Positions 46,790 through 56,105 are shown, counted from the first letter of the stretch. The stretch is DNA of 64,000 nucleotides from Bacillus sp. FJAT-27264 (GCF_001682855.1 NZ_MAQW01000001.1:392443-456442), one strand, 5' to 3'. The notes: a model not told the origin generated them from the letters alone. Program-made: numbers and translations.

Positions 46790-47016
46790 AACTAAAAACA
46801 CCTCTCCTCTTGAAATATGTCCTGAACAGGCACTATCGTTTCAAGAAAATAGGTGCTTCCTAATTTCCGGTAAATCCTATGTTTTCATGGTTAAGTTTCA
46901 TTATAGATTCAAAAGCAGTCCTTAAGCAATCTGCTCACAAGCAGTGTCTCATTCAACATTCTTCACTCGCATGTAAAAAGACTCACATTTGCATGAATAT
47001 GCAATACACTTCGTCT

Positions 47017-47526
47017 TCATCCCTCTTCGCTAACCACAACAGAATCCCTTATCTGTTCAAAGGAAAGCGGGAGATACGCCCAGTGTTCTACACATATATT
47101 GAAATGATTTTTCCCTTCATATTTCTGCCCATGAATATGACCGTGCACATTTACGTAAGGCATATGCTTGTTCATGTACATCGGTTCATGGGAGAGAAAA
47201 AAGAAGTCCTTGTAGATGATTGGATATTCGCTAACTTCATGGAATCCCGTCTCCAACCACCAATCGCGGCTTCGTCCACGGTCATGATTACCTAAAATGA
47301 GGGTTTTGTAACCGTTCAGCCGGGCAACAATGCTACTGGTGTCTTCTTTGTTAAGAAAAGAAAAGTCTCCCAGATGAAACACCTTATCCTCCGGGGCGAC
47401 GACACTATTCCAGCTTGCGATCATACTCTCATTCATTTGGGTGACATCGGCAAACGGCCGGGACTCAAAGTCAATAATCAGCTTATGACCAAAATGATGA
47501 TCGGAGGTAAAAAATACTTTTGCCAT
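47017..47526 (-). CDS. Small calcineurin-like metallophosphoesterase
   Basis: 169 aa. Metal-binding motifs are all present: FFTSDHHFGHKLI, VFHLGDFSF, LILGNHDRGR, FLSHEP and VNVHGHIHG. The single-domain fold acts on phosphoesters; the substrate is unknown (members of this short group act on small nucleotides or tRNA ends). It lies alone between a zinc-ribbon gene and comM. Confidence 0.88.
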   Translation of the reverse strand: MAKVFFTSDHHFGHKLIIDFESRPFADVTQMNESMIASWNSVVAPEDKVFHLGDFSFLNKEDTSSIVARLNGYKTLILGNHDRGRSRDWWLETGFHEVSEYPIIYKDFFFLSHEPMYMNKHMPYVNVHGHIHGQKYEGKNHFNICVEHWAYLPLSFEQIRDSVVVSEEG

Positions 47527-47565
47527 AATCCATCCTCTTTCCTGAATAAATATAGGTTCTGCCGG

Positions 47566-47979
47566 TTATTTTCCGAAATCCCGCCTGTTCATCCTGTCTT
47601 GCATATCCATCTGAATTAATTCTTCCAAAGGAGGTACACTTTCATTCTCGATCAGCCAGCACCGCATTTCCTTAATGGCTTCTACCTTTCCATTGCCCTT
47701 ATCCCGCCAGGTCAGCAATTCTATAACTCGTATAATCAGTGCCAAAAGACTGCTATTACTGCTCTGGGTCTTCTCGGCGCGTATTTTCTGAAACAGGGCC
47801 TCGTTCTCCCAATCAATCAGTATCTCTTCGGAAATGGCCGGCCGCATGACGGTAAAAGTCTTGCTGCACTGGCTGCAACAAATAATTGACATAGGCTCGG
47901 CACCCAATTTGGCTTCAAGCTTTTGTCCGCAATGCTGGCATGTAAAATTCACTTGTATCTCTAGTGGCTGGTTCTTCAT
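47566..47979 (-). CDS. Zinc-ribbon protein of unknown function
   Basis: 137 aa. A treble-clef type pair CQHCGQK..CSQCSKT (residues about 14-40) is followed by a helical region with a hydrophobic stretch (SLLALIIRVIELLTW, about 77-91) and an acidic tail (PPLEELIQMDMQDRMNRRDF). I recognise no family. It is 39 nt upstream of the phosphoesterase and may be co-transcribed. Confidence 0.65.
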   Translation of the reverse strand: MKNQPLEIQVNFTCQHCGQKLEAKLGAEPMSIICCSQCSKTFTVMRPAISEEILIDWENEALFQKIRAEKTQSSNSSLLALIIRVIELLTWRDKGNGKVEAIKEMRCWLIENESVPPLEELIQMDMQDRMNRRDFGK

Positions 47980-48103
47980 TGGGAAGCCCTCCTCGTGGTG
48001 CTATTGAAAAGTTACACTAATGTTTACCCATATCTTTTCAGAAATGACCCACTGTACTGAGGCTCTGGAAGGGCTTCTTGATGTAACCGGGAAACAAGCC
48101 TTG

Positions 48104-48490
48104 TTAAAACGCCCCACGAATATGGGTCATGGAAGCTACGTTAAGATCCTCCTGCAACCAAACAGCGATCACGTCAAACAAGATCCGTCGCTCCTCCTGA
48201 CCTGTCATATGCAAATAAATTAGTGCCATATTGCGTACCTGTTGGATCTTGCGAGCATTAACCGATTCTTCTGGTGTGCCCTGCCGCAGCGTTCCACTCC
48301 GGCTTCTGACCTCTACAAAGACCAGACTACCCTCGTGCTCAGCTATAATGTCTATCTCACCGCTTCGGCAGCGCCAATTGCGCTCTACAATGATGTATCC
48401 CCGGGAGGACAAGTAATATACCGCCGCCGCCTCGGCAGCGGCACCCTTTTGCTTGCGGTTATACGGTATTCCTGAAGCACCGCTCTCCAT
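48104..48490 (-). CDS. yraN: YraN/UPF0102 family nuclease-like protein
   Basis: 128 aa. KGAAAEAAAVYYLSSRGYII, then RCRSGEIDIIAEHEGSLVFV and EVRSRSG are the restriction-endonuclease-like core of UPF0102, with the E..D..EVR metal-binding residues present. It overlaps the FlhB-C-like gene by one base or more (stop and start share 48490). The cellular role is not established; a Holliday junction or genome-maintenance link has been suggested for the fold. Confidence 0.9.
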   Translation of the reverse strand: MESGASGIPYNRKQKGAAAEAAAVYYLSSRGYIIVERNWRCRSGEIDIIAEHEGSLVFVEVRSRSGTLRQGTPEESVNARKIQQVRNMALIYLHMTGQEERRILFDVIAVWLQEDLNVASMTHIRGAF

Positions 48491-48789
48491 TATAGATCCA
48501 GCTCCGATGCAGCCCGGTCACTCTGGTAGACAAAGCTTAATATCTCCGCCACCAGCTGATACAGTTCGGGCGGAATCTGCTGATCCAAATCCAGCTTGGA
48601 GAGTACCTCAACCAGCGCCGCATCCTCCTGGATAACTACACCGCTCTCCTTCGCCTTCTGAAGAATGATATCCGCAACAACGCCCTGTCCCTTGGCGACC
48701 ACGACTGGAGCCTCGGCCTGATCAGGGGAATATTTCAGCGCAACTGCCTTTTTAAAATTTTGCCGGATTTCATTCTCGGGCTCATTCAT
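48490..48789 (-). CDS. ylqH: FlhB C-terminal-like protein (YlqH type)
   Basis: 99 aa. It matches only the cytoplasmic domain of FlhB downstream of the NPTH cleavage site: KAVALKYSPDQAEAPVVVAK, IILQKAKESGVVIQEDAALV, and IPPELYQLVAEILSFVYQ. No membrane part and no NPTH motif are present. The start overlaps the FliK-like gene by 4 bp. Order rnhB-ylqG-ylqH is that of Bacillus. Function unknown. Confidence 0.88.
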   Translation of the reverse strand: MNEPENEIRQNFKKAVALKYSPDQAEAPVVVAKGQGVVADIILQKAKESGVVIQEDAALVEVLSKLDLDQQIPPELYQLVAEILSFVYQSDRAASELDL

Positions 48790-50984
48790 ATACGGTAATC
48801 TACTCCTTTGTACGAATCCGGGACATAGTCAGCCAGCTTGCTGCCACTATCTGAATTGTCAGTCAAGCTCTTCTCAGGTAACGGCTCTGTTCTTAAAGAC
48901 AATAATTGATAGCCTATCGACTCCACTGCCGCCCCGATGTCATCACGCCGCTGTTCCAGCAATTCCAGCACCGCCGGGTGGTTGTTGTGCATCTTCAGGC
49001 TGACAATACGATTCACCACCTGTACATCTACCAGAGTCTGTCCGAGCTGCTTCATATCCAGATCGAACCAGAGCCGGCAATTCGCCGCATCCAGTTCCCC
49101 TTTGCGTCCCCGTCTTGACTGAATATGGACAGAGGCCGTCTCTTGCCCATCCTCTCCATGAAGAGGCAGGAACAGGGTCACCTGGGCAAAAGGAGCCGTG
49201 CGGTCTGTATTCAGCAGCAGCTGTTGCCCGGTCAGCTGCTGAACTAACTGGCCCGCGGCTTCCTTGACCGCGGGCGGTACCTCGCTGCTGCCCATTACCT
49301 GCAGCAGCACGCCCTTGAGCGTCTCGGCGCCGTCATGCCCGGCGCCGGGCGCCCCGCCCAGCGCAGCCTGCGGCAGCTGGGCCTCACGCCCTCCCGCGGC
49401 CAGTGGCACGGCCGCGGGGCGCACCTCCGCGGCGGCTGCGCCGCTGCCGCGGACGGCCTGCTGCTCGTGCTCCGCACCGAGCAGCTTCAGCACCCGCCCC
49501 ACCCACGACTCACTGTCGTGGGCCGGGGCGGTGCCCGGTTGCGGCGTCACTGCCGCAGCATGCCGTTCCCCGCTCGGCGCTGCCTGCGCGGGTTCCTGCC
49601 CCGCCGCAACTGGAGGCGGGGTTGTCTGCCCCAGCGGCGCATCGGCCGCAGGGGCCTGGGACTGCCCCGCCGCGCCAGCGGGCGGGGTAGCCGTGAGCTG
49701 CGGCAGCGTGCTGCGCAGCTCGGACAGCACGCCCTGCAGCTTCGCCAGCAGGGCGGTGCCGGACGGCTCTGCCGGTCCGACCGTCAGCTTGCCTGCTGCA
49801 GACTCAGCAGGCCCACCGGTTGCGCCGCCGAGCTTCGCGGCGCTATTCGGTGCCGCCTCTTCTTCGGCGGCACCAACTTCCGTAAGCACAGCGCCAACTG
49901 AAGGAGCGGGTGCAGAAGCTTTTGGCGTTGATGCTTCATTGCCTCTAGCAACATTAACCCCCTGGCTCTCCTCTTCGCCATTCACAGTGGAAGCACCCAC
50001 CAATGCAGACGCTTGATCCACATCCACTGGTACTACTCCTCCGTTCCCACCGGGATTAACGCTGTTATTCACCGACACAGTACTAACAGTGGAAGCTCCT
50101 ACGTTACTTGTACCCGCTGAATTCACTCCAGTTCCTGTCGTTCCCGACGTGCTCGGATTACCAGCACTTTCAACATCCGCAGAAGTACCAGTTGTCGCTA
50201 TCGCTCCATTTGCTTTGCCAGCCCCATTGTCTGCAACAGGCATGGCGGCTGTACCCACGTTTTTGCCTTGGGAAGCTCCTCCCTCCAGCTGAGAGTTACT
50301 AGCGGGTGCCAAGGTAGCATTCATACCATTCGCAGTTCCTGGGTTTGGCAAAACCGCCGATCCCTTGCTATCTGCTCCCGCTTTGCCGGCCCCCTGCTCT
50401 GCCCACAGGTTCAATTGTTCCTCAAGCGCTGACAACAATTGGTGCAATGGAGGACCAAACACGGCCTGCTGTAGCCCTCTCACACTTTCAGGCGTAACCG
50501 GCAGCCCTCTTTTGACAGAGATCACCGCCGCTTCCAGCCACTGCTCTGCAGGAACACCGGGAGGCTTGGCATTCATGATCATATTTAGCTTTGCAGCCGT
50601 TTCCTTTGTTAATGCCAGACCTCCGGACTGCATCGCCTGCACAATCTCCCGTCCAGCTTTTGCATCACTTAATCCAAGCGATTCCAATGCTTCACCCATA
50701 CTCTGCGGGACAGTCGTTTGCCCAGGGGAGACCGGTTTTAGAACCGGCAATCCGTTTTCTCCAGGAGGAGCTACTTGCAGATTCAACGTCTGCCCCGGTT
50801 GTAGCGGTGTCTCCAGTTCCGCCCGGACAGGGGCACCTTGAATTTGCACCACGGCCTCTTTTCCCGAATCGGATACGCTTAGAACCACACCACGAACGAC
50901 CTGACCTTCCTTTAATTCCACAGACTTGGGCTCACCCGGCTTGCTGTCACCAAGCAGCCCACGGATCAGTGAACCGATATTCAT
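48786..50984 (-). CDS. ylqG: FliK-like protein (YlqG type) with a long low-complexity middle
   Basis: 732 aa. N-terminus (1-180): a small domain beginning MNIGSLIRGLLGDSKPGEPK, including VVRGVVLSVSDSGKEAVVQI. Residues about 200-520 are Ala/Gly/Thr/Pro-rich, with very high GC around 49.3-49.8 kb. The C-terminal domain (about 590-715) has QVTLFLPLHGEDGQETASVH and CRLWFDLDMKQLGQTLVDVQ, resembling the FliK C-terminal fold. It is 86 nt after rnhB and coupled to the FlhB-C-like gene, so a FliK/FlhB-style partnership is likely. Confidence 0.8.
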   Translation of the reverse strand: MNIGSLIRGLLGDSKPGEPKSVELKEGQVVRGVVLSVSDSGKEAVVQIQGAPVRAELETPLQPGQTLNLQVAPPGENGLPVLKPVSPGQTTVPQSMGEALESLGLSDAKAGREIVQAMQSGGLALTKETAAKLNMIMNAKPPGVPAEQWLEAAVISVKRGLPVTPESVRGLQQAVFGPPLHQLLSALEEQLNLWAEQGAGKAGADSKGSAVLPNPGTANGMNATLAPASNSQLEGGASQGKNVGTAAMPVADNGAGKANGAIATTGTSADVESAGNPSTSGTTGTGVNSAGTSNVGASTVSTVSVNNSVNPGGNGGVVPVDVDQASALVGASTVNGEEESQGVNVARGNEASTPKASAPAPSVGAVLTEVGAAEEEAAPNSAAKLGGATGGPAESAAGKLTVGPAEPSGTALLAKLQGVLSELRSTLPQLTATPPAGAAGQSQAPAADAPLGQTTPPPVAAGQEPAQAAPSGERHAAAVTPQPGTAPAHDSESWVGRVLKLLGAEHEQQAVRGSGAAAAEVRPAAVPLAAGGREAQLPQAALGGAPGAGHDGAETLKGVLLQVMGSSEVPPAVKEAAGQLVQQLTGQQLLLNTDRTAPFAQVTLFLPLHGEDGQETASVHIQSRRGRKGELDAANCRLWFDLDMKQLGQTLVDVQVVNRIVSLKMHNNHPAVLELLEQRRDDIGAAVESIGYQLLSLRTEPLPEKSLTDNSDSGSKLADYVPDSYKGVDYRI

Positions 50985-51070
50985 CTTTTGCCCTCCTCCA
51001 GTTGTTCTTTTACATATATATCGGAAAAAATCATTCTTTTATAAGAACAAACTGCCGGGCTCATGACCAA

Positions 51071-51694
51071 CTAGAACAGCGTCTGCTGCTCTGCCAGGAT
51101 TCTACCGATAAAACTGCGCCGGTGCATCGGTGTCGGACCGAGCGCTGTAATCTGTTCACGATGCAGCTTGGTTGCATAACCTTTATGTATCGCAATGCCG
51201 TAGTTCGGGTATAATTCCTCCCACAGACCTTCACATAGCCTGTCCCGTGTTACTTTCGCTACGATCGAAGCTGCGGCAATAGATTGACTGTTGGCATCCC
51301 CTTTGATTATGGCCCGCTGCGGCAGTGGCAGATCCACCTTTTCCGCGTCGACCAACATATAATCAGGGGAGTGACTCAGACCCTCCACCGCTTTTCTCAT
51401 CGCCAGCCTGGACGCCTGTTTAATGTTAATCTCATCTATAACCGTAGCATCCACATGACCTACACCAACCGCCAGCGCCTGCTCCATAATGAGCTCAAAC
51501 AGAGCATCTCTCTTCTTGGCAGATAGTTTCTTGGAATCATCCACACCTTCAATGATCAGCCCTTCCGGCAGAATCACCGCCGCGGCGACGACGTCCCCGA
51601 ACAAACAGCCTCTTCCAACTTCATCTACACCGGCAATCCGCCGATAAGACTTCTCCCAGCCTTCCTTTTCATATAACAACATATCGATACTCAC
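51071..51694 (-). CDS. rnhB: Ribonuclease HII
   Basis: 207 aa from a GTG start with AGGTG 7 nt upstream; ATG at 51682 or 51718 are alternatives. The DEDD-type site is present: RIAGVDEVGRGCLFGDVVAA, DDSKKLSAKKR and the VDAEKVDLPLPQ region. It removes single ribonucleotides and RNA primers from DNA. It follows rbgA across a terminator and probably has its own promoter. Confidence 0.94.
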   Translation of the reverse strand: MSIDMLLYEKEGWEKSYRRIAGVDEVGRGCLFGDVVAAAVILPEGLIIEGVDDSKKLSAKKRDALFELIMEQALAVGVGHVDATVIDEINIKQASRLAMRKAVEGLSHSPDYMLVDAEKVDLPLPQRAIIKGDANSQSIAAASIVAKVTRDRLCEGLWEELYPNYGIAIHKGYATKLHREQITALGPTPMHRRSFIGRILAEQQTLF

Positions 51695-51873
51695 TCTTCT
51701 ACACCTACCAGTCATCATTTCTATTCATATTATTAAAAATAACTGCCTGCTCTTCTTTTAAGCCAGCTTAACACAGGATTACCCTTGCGAAAACCTATAA
51801 AATAATACATCAGCTCCTTGAAATCCCGGCAAAAAGTCAGCCTATATGTTGAGCCATCCCCACTCGATTGGAT

Positions 51874-51903
51874 CAAAAAAAGCCACCCGCTAAGCGGATG
51901 GCT
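51874..51903 (-). terminator. Intrinsic terminator after rbgA
   Basis: Arms AGCCACCCGC and GCGGATGGCT with a 3-nt loop, followed on the minus strand by TTTTTTT. Confidence 0.9.
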
Positions 51904-51920
51904 CGTCCATACCCGGTCTT

Positions 51921-52805
51921 CTATATTTGCAAGCTACCTTGGTCTTCCGGCACTTCCAATGTGAATCGTCCGAGCTTGCCGGCACGAAGTTCGTGCAGCA
52001 GCGTACGGGAAGCCTTCTCCAGGTCTACCCTGCCACCGCTAACCAGACAACCGCGCTTACGTCCGACGGCTTCCATCACGGCTACAATCTCATCAGGATT
52101 CTCCAGATCTTCTGGAAGCTTGGTTACGCCGAACCGCTCCTTGAATCTGGAACCATAATCCTTCACCAGATACTTCACCGCATAAAAAGCAATGTCTTCG
52201 ACATTCAGGATTTCTTCCTTGATTGCCCCTGTTACTGCAAGACGATAACCAACATTCTGGTCCTCGAATTTAGGCCACAAAATACCCGGGGTATCCAGCA
52301 GTTCCAAATTTCCGCCTGTTTTGATCCACTGCTGTCCTTTAGTCACACCAGGACGGTCCCCGGTAGCAGCAATATTACGTCCTGCCATCCGGTTAATCAA
52401 GGTAGACTTACCGACATTTGGAATGCCGACAATCAGCGCGCGCATCGGGCGCGGGTTCATCCCTTTGGCAATTTGACGGTCAATCTTTTCCTTCAGGAGC
52501 AGCTTGACCTGCTCAGGAATATCCTTCACACCCGTTCCTGTAGAAGCATCCACGGGATGGGCAACGTGACCTTGCGCCTTGAAGTACTCCAGCCATTTGC
52601 GTGTTGCTTCAGGGTCGGCCAAATCTGCTTTGTTCAAAATAATCAATCTGGGCTTATCCCGCAAAATATCGTCAATCATCGGATTGCGGCTGGAAAGCGG
52701 CAGACGGGAATCGAGCAGCTCTATCGCCACATCAATCAGCTTCAGCTTTTCTTCGATTTGTCGTCTAGCCTTCGTCATATGACCAGGAAACCATTGAATG
52801 GCCAT
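51921..52805 (-). CDS. rbgA: Ribosome biogenesis GTPase RbgA (YlqF)
   Basis: 294 aa. Circularly permuted GTPase: N-terminal G4 LNKADLAD precedes G1 [17 protein letters not shown] and G3 [34 protein letters not shown] is the expected start; AAAGGAGG lies 8 nt before this ATG, and the GTG three codons earlier overlaps the Shine-Dalgarno. It is essential for late 50S assembly. Confidence 0.97.
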   Translation of the reverse strand: MAIQWFPGHMTKARRQIEEKLKLIDVAIELLDSRLPLSSRNPMIDDILRDKPRLIILNKADLADPEATRKWLEYFKAQGHVAHPVDASTGTGVKDIPEQVKLLLKEKIDRQIAKGMNPRPMRALIVGIPNVGKSTLINRMAGRNIAATGDRPGVTKGQQWIKTGGNLELLDTPGILWPKFEDQNVGYRLAVTGAIKEEILNVEDIAFYAVKYLVKDYGSRFKERFGVTKLPEDLENPDEIVAVMEAVGRKRGCLVSGGRVDLEKASRTLLHELRAGKLGRFTLEVPEDQGSLQI

Positions 52806-52844
52806 TGCCGTCACCTCCTTTGATTCATCTCTGTGTCATTCTTT

Positions 52845-53465
52845 TTAATGATTAATCCAGGTAATATCCTTCACCGGCCAGAAGATTAGATCCGCACGGC
52901 CTACAATATCACCCAGTGGCACATAACCAATCATTCGGCTATCTGTGCTGTCTGAACGGTTGTCTCCCATTACGAAGACATGGCCCTCAGGCACCGTACC
53001 GTCGGTAAAATCTTCATTAGGGAAGTTCTTATTATTGTACAACGTATTATTCTTATGCGCGTCGTCAATAGCACCCTGAATGTAGGTTTCATTCACAGGC
53101 TTGCCGTTAACTGTAACGACATCCCCTTCAACCTTCACCGTATCGCCGGCCACCCCAATTACACGCTTAATAAAGTCGCGACCTTCGGATGGGACATGGA
53201 ATACAATTACTTCTCCCCGCTGCGGAGACCGAATGTCGTACAATATCTCATTGACGATTACCCGCTCACCGGTGTGAAAATTAGGCCGCATGGAAGGTCC
53301 GTCTACAATAAACGGCTTGAACAAAAGCCAGCGGATCAGAATAACCAGAACTAATGCAATCGCTATTGCCTTAATCCATTCCAATACCTCATTTTTCTGC
53401 TTGGGTGGGTTCTGCCGAGTGGACTCTTCGGACTCCCCTTGACCCTGCTGCAAATCCTGCTGCAT
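52845..53465 (-). CDS. lepB: Signal peptidase I
   Basis: 206 aa. One N-terminal membrane span (about 30-50), catalytic Ser in VDGPSMRPNF and Lys in DFIKRVIGVAGD, plus the GHVFVMGDNRSDSTDSR box. It cleaves signal peptides outside the membrane. It precedes rbgA by 39 nt and is driven by a strong promoter at 53496-53524. Confidence 0.96.
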   Translation of the reverse strand: MQQDLQQGQGESEESTRQNPPKQKNEVLEWIKAIAIALVLVILIRWLLFKPFIVDGPSMRPNFHTGERVIVNEILYDIRSPQRGEVIVFHVPSEGRDFIKRVIGVAGDTVKVEGDVVTVNGKPVNETYIQGAIDDAHKNNTLYNNKNFPNEDFTDGTVPEGHVFVMGDNRSDSTDSRMIGYVPLGDIVGRADLIFWPVKDITWINH

Positions 53466-53495
53466 AGTTCACCATCCTCTCTTTATGCTACACTA

Positions 53496-53524
53496 ACTAT
53501 ACAACACAAAAAAACTCCTGCCAA
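53496..53524 (-). promoter_or_regulatory. Sigma-A promoter of lepB
   Basis: TTGGCA and TATAGT separated by 17 nt on the minus strand, about 30 nt before the lepB start. Confidence 0.75.
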
Positions 53525-53744
53525 AAACCCCTCCATAGTTACTCCTTCAGGAGGCCTTTTCGGAGAAGCCGATCCCCAGCGCTCTATATCTCTGATGCAT
53601 TGTATACAAATTAAATGAGATTACTCCAGTCAGACAGAGTGTCTCCTTAAAATACTGCCGAATCCATCCTAAATGATTATTCTCCCTTTAATCTCAGGAA
53701 ACAGCCTGAAAATCCCCATGCATAATACTCTCATGATAAAACGA

Positions 53745-53768
53745 AAGGGGCTTGAACTCAAGCCCCTT
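53745..53768 (-). terminator. Intrinsic terminator after rplS
   Basis: Stem AAGGGGCTTGA/TCAAGCCCCTT with a 2-nt loop; on the minus strand TTTCGTTTT follows. It lies 16 nt after the rplS stop. Confidence 0.9.
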
Positions 53769-53784
53769 CCCTTTGTCACTAATT

Positions 53785-54129
53785 CTAGCGACGGATTTCT
53801 TTAATTCTCGCAGCTTTACCGCGCAGTTCACGAAGATAGTACAGCTTCGCACGACGAACTTTACCGCGACGAGCCACTTCGATTTTCTCGAGTTTAGGCG
53901 AGTTGATAGGGAATGTTCTTTCCACACCAACACCGTAAGAAATTTTACGAACTGTAAAAGTCTCACTGATTCCACCGCCGCGACGTTTGATTACAACGCC
54001 TTCGAACAACTGGATACGCTCACGAGTTCCCTCGATAACTTTTACGTGCACTTTCAAAGTGTCACCCGGGCGAAAACTCGGGATATCTTTGCGAAGTTGC
54101 TCTTGGGTAATTTCTTGTAGGATACTCAT
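53785..54129 (-). CDS. rplS: 50S ribosomal protein L19
   Basis: 114 aa. [40 protein letters not shown] and [20 protein letters not shown] are unmistakable. The ATG ([12 protein letters not shown]) has AAGGAGG 9 nt upstream; the longer reading to 54222 lies in the leader. It is monocistronic, with its own promoter and terminator. Confidence 0.98.
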   Translation of the reverse strand: MSILQEITQEQLRKDIPSFRPGDTLKVHVKVIEGTRERIQLFEGVVIKRRGGGISETFTVRKISYGVGVERTFPINSPKLEKIEVARRGKVRRAKLYYLRELRGKAARIKEIRR

Positions 54130-54228
54130 TAAGGACTTCCTCCTTCCGTACAGGTGTTCATGCCTCTTCCGGAGAGATCTTATGCTCTCCCTCATTATCG
54201 ACAGCGGACCACCGTATTCCACACAACA
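54130..54228 (-). promoter_or_regulatory. rplS 5' leader, possible L19 autoregulatory leader
   Basis: About 100 nt lie between the predicted transcription start and the rplS ATG. A hairpin GGAGAG-(8 nt)-CTCTCC and a further region around the ribosome-binding site suggest a folded leader, as known for L19 leaders in Firmicutes. I cannot test the match to that family by eye. Confidence 0.4.
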
Positions 54229-54234
54229 GAAATA

Positions 54235-54263
54235 ATATTACCATAAAAGAAGGGCTATTTCAA
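54235..54263 (-). promoter_or_regulatory. Sigma-A promoter of rplS
   Basis: TTGAAA and TAATAT separated by exactly 17 nt on the minus strand. Confidence 0.75.
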
Positions 54264-54291
54264 CAAAAAGATAAACTTTTTTTCAAAAAAA

Positions 54292-54579
54292 TTAAAGCGG
54301 CAGCATGTCACGTTTCTTGGCCTGAGCTTTGCAATCCTTGCACAAACCGACCACAGTTCCATTATCTTGGGCATAAAAGATCAGCTTACCGTTTTTCTTT
54401 TTGCAGGAGGAGCATAGCTGTTCGCCGGAGGTCTGCTTCGCTCTGCGGTGGCTTTCCATTGAGATGACCTTGCTGTTCATTCCACTGCGCTCGTTCTGGC
54501 GTTTGGCAGTTCGCTTCAGGAATATAACATACATCCCGGTCAACACCAGCAAAACAATAAGGCCAACAATATAAGCCAT
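54292..54579 (-). CDS. Membrane-anchored small zinc-motif protein, unknown
   Basis: 95 aa. One N-terminal membrane span (about residues 3-21), a basic stretch, then CSSCKKKNG..GLCKDCKAQ, a CxxC pair that could bind zinc. It ends KKRDMLPL. Intracellular C-terminus is likely. It is transcribed ahead of rplS, but rplS has its own promoter. No family recognised. Confidence 0.6.
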   Translation of the reverse strand: MAYIVGLIVLLVLTGMYVIFLKRTAKRQNERSGMNSKVISMESHRRAKQTSGEQLCSSCKKKNGKLIFYAQDNGTVVGLCKDCKAQAKKRDMLPL

Positions 54580-54746
54580 TCGCTATTCCCTCCCTGAATT
54601 GTTTTGGATGAACCCGCAGCTAAGCTTCATATGAACTGATTTTATCACATTTAGAAGCTCAATTACAGATGGGGTCCTATGCCTAGTCTTAGGTCTAGGA
54701 TGACAACCCGCCCACAGCCTGTTTTCAATAAATTCCCATAACAGTT

Positions 54747-54760
54747 ATACTAATTATAGT
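54747..54760 (+). promoter_or_regulatory. Possible -10 region of the DUF4097 lipoprotein
   Basis: TATACT (54746-54751) with TTTTCA 18 nt upstream, and TATAGT at 54755-54760, are alternative -10 elements. The gene starts 63-75 nt downstream. Confidence 0.4.
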
Positions 54761-54822
54761 ACGTATTCAATGAGCGAATTAGCAGTGCAGGGTCTTTACA
54801 ATTTCAGGGGGGAGTCATACAT

Positions 54823-55773
54823 ATGAAAAAAAATAGTCCAAAAATGATCGCAGCACTCGCTGTTGTATCCTTAACATTGCTGGCAGGATGCACGGAGTTA
54901 CCTGGCAAAGCCAAAGTAAACCAGGAATCGGAACAATCCCAGTCGGATGGCGTGGAACAAAACCTAGGTGAGGCTGTCAAGCAAGGGCTGGGTCAAGCCG
55001 CAGCAGCTGTTACACAAGCCGCACAGGACACAGCAGATAAAGTCGTGGCAGGCTTCAAGGAAGGAAGCATAAGCAAGGAACTGCAAATATCTCAGACAAT
55101 CGGGTCTGCATCCGCGCTTAGTATCGAAAATTCTGTAGGTGTCATAGCCGTAAGAGCCGTTGGCAGCGATCAAATCAACGTCAAGGCTACAATTCAGTCC
55201 TATAAAAACTTTAACAGTGAGCAGGAACGTCAGGAAATCCTTGACAACGCCGAGGTTTCTGTCCAAATCAGCGGAGACAAGCTAATCATCTCCACCCATG
55301 CCAAAGACGCTCCTAAAAAAGACCTCTGGAGTTGGGCACAGCGTAAATATGGTTCTTCCGATTTCAGCATCGATTATGACATTGAGGTTCCAAAGAGCGT
55401 AGATATGTATCAGGTCTCCAACGATGTCGGTAAAATTCAGCTGAGCGGATTGCAAGGAACGTACCGCGTGAGCACCGATGTAGGAGCTATCCATATTAGC
55501 GATGCTACCATTGCTGGCAAGTCCACCATTGAGTCCGATACGGGGAGCATTACTCTGAACATAGCCGCTCTCAACGAAGGAAGCAGCCTGAAAGCCAAGA
55601 CGGATGTCGGACCGATTACAGCTACCCTGGCCGGCGGTTTGAACTATAGTCTGGAGGTAGGCAGCGAGATCGGACAAATCAAAGGAGCTACCAAAGGAAA
55701 GAGCAAGGTGGGTAACGGCGGTCCGCTGGTCTCTCTTAGCTCTGATGTTGGCGCAATAACCGTTCACAAGTAA
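54823..55773 (+). CDS. DUF4097-type beta-repeat lipoprotein
   Basis: 316 aa. Lipobox LLAGC at residues 19-23 after a hydrophobic signal. A Gln/Ala-rich helical spacer follows (about 30-75). From about 90 the sequence is a ladder of beta repeats: ALSIENSVGVIAVRAVGSDQ, DVGKIQLSGLQGTYRVSTDV, ESDTGSITLNIAALNEGSSL and DVGPITATLAGG, the DUF4097 pattern also seen in YvlB-type and LiaG proteins. It is exported and anchored at the membrane outer face. AGGGGGGAG precedes the ATG. Confidence 0.8.
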   Translation: MKKNSPKMIAALAVVSLTLLAGCTELPGKAKVNQESEQSQSDGVEQNLGEAVKQGLGQAAAAVTQAAQDTADKVVAGFKEGSISKELQISQTIGSASALSIENSVGVIAVRAVGSDQINVKATIQSYKNFNSEQERQEILDNAEVSVQISGDKLIISTHAKDAPKKDLWSWAQRKYGSSDFSIDYDIEVPKSVDMYQVSNDVGKIQLSGLQGTYRVSTDVGAIHISDATIAGKSTIESDTGSITLNIAALNEGSSLKAKTDVGPITATLAGGLNYSLEVGSEIGQIKGATKGKSKVGNGGPLVSLSSDVGAITVHK

Positions 55774-55824
55774 TCCTGGATATGGGGCATGCGCAAGTAT
55801 CTGATCTCACGCTGCAAAGCAACT

Positions 55825-55858
55825 CAAAAGACCGTCTCTCGTCGAGGGGCGGTCTTTT
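55825..55858 (+). terminator. Terminator after the DUF4097 lipoprotein
   Basis: AAAAGACCG pairs with CGGTCTTTT, with an inner CTC/GAG; T-run on the plus strand. Confidence 0.8.
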
Positions 55859-55871
55859 GCAGCCTAATTGG

Positions 55872-56105
55872 TTATATCAACGCGATCGCGAGCAGCGTAA
55901 ACAAACTCAGGGTCAGAATATCATTGGCACCATAAGGATTTCCGAAAAATGCTGACGTCTGTACCCTTTCAGCTCCGCCGTCTCTTTTTAAATAGACATT
56001 GTTTCGGTCCACATTCACGATAACTCCCTCATGCCGCTGTCCATCTACAGTCAAAATTCGCACGCGTCTATTCATGCAGCGCAAACAGTTATGATAAGCC
56101 TCCAC
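55872..56105 (-). CDS. Small basic protein with hydrophobic C-terminus, unknown
   Basis: 77 aa from GTG, with GGAG 7 nt upstream; TTG at 56108 and ATG at 56123 are alternatives, the latter overlapping the Shine-Dalgarno. RRVRILTVDGQRHEGVIVNV then DRNNVYLKRDG looks like an Sm/KOW-type beta barrel. The tail ANDILTLSLFTLLAIALI is a membrane segment. The gene is transcribed away from the tRNA. Function unknown. Confidence 0.6.
   Translation of the reverse strand: MEAYHNCLRCMNRRVRILTVDGQRHEGVIVNVDRNNVYLKRDGGAERVQTSAFFGNPYGANDILTLSLFTLLAIALI

Noticed and set aside
49264..50016. Long open frame (250 codons) on the plus strand opposite the FliK-like gene
   Set aside because: The high GC and Ala/Pro bias of the real gene suppresses stops on the other strand. 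The Ser/Ala/Pro/Cys-rich product has no start signal.
51927..52823. 298-codon plus-strand frame opposite rbgA
   Set aside because: rbgA motifs are complete on the minus strand. The opposite frame has no Shine-Dalgarno and no recognisable domain.
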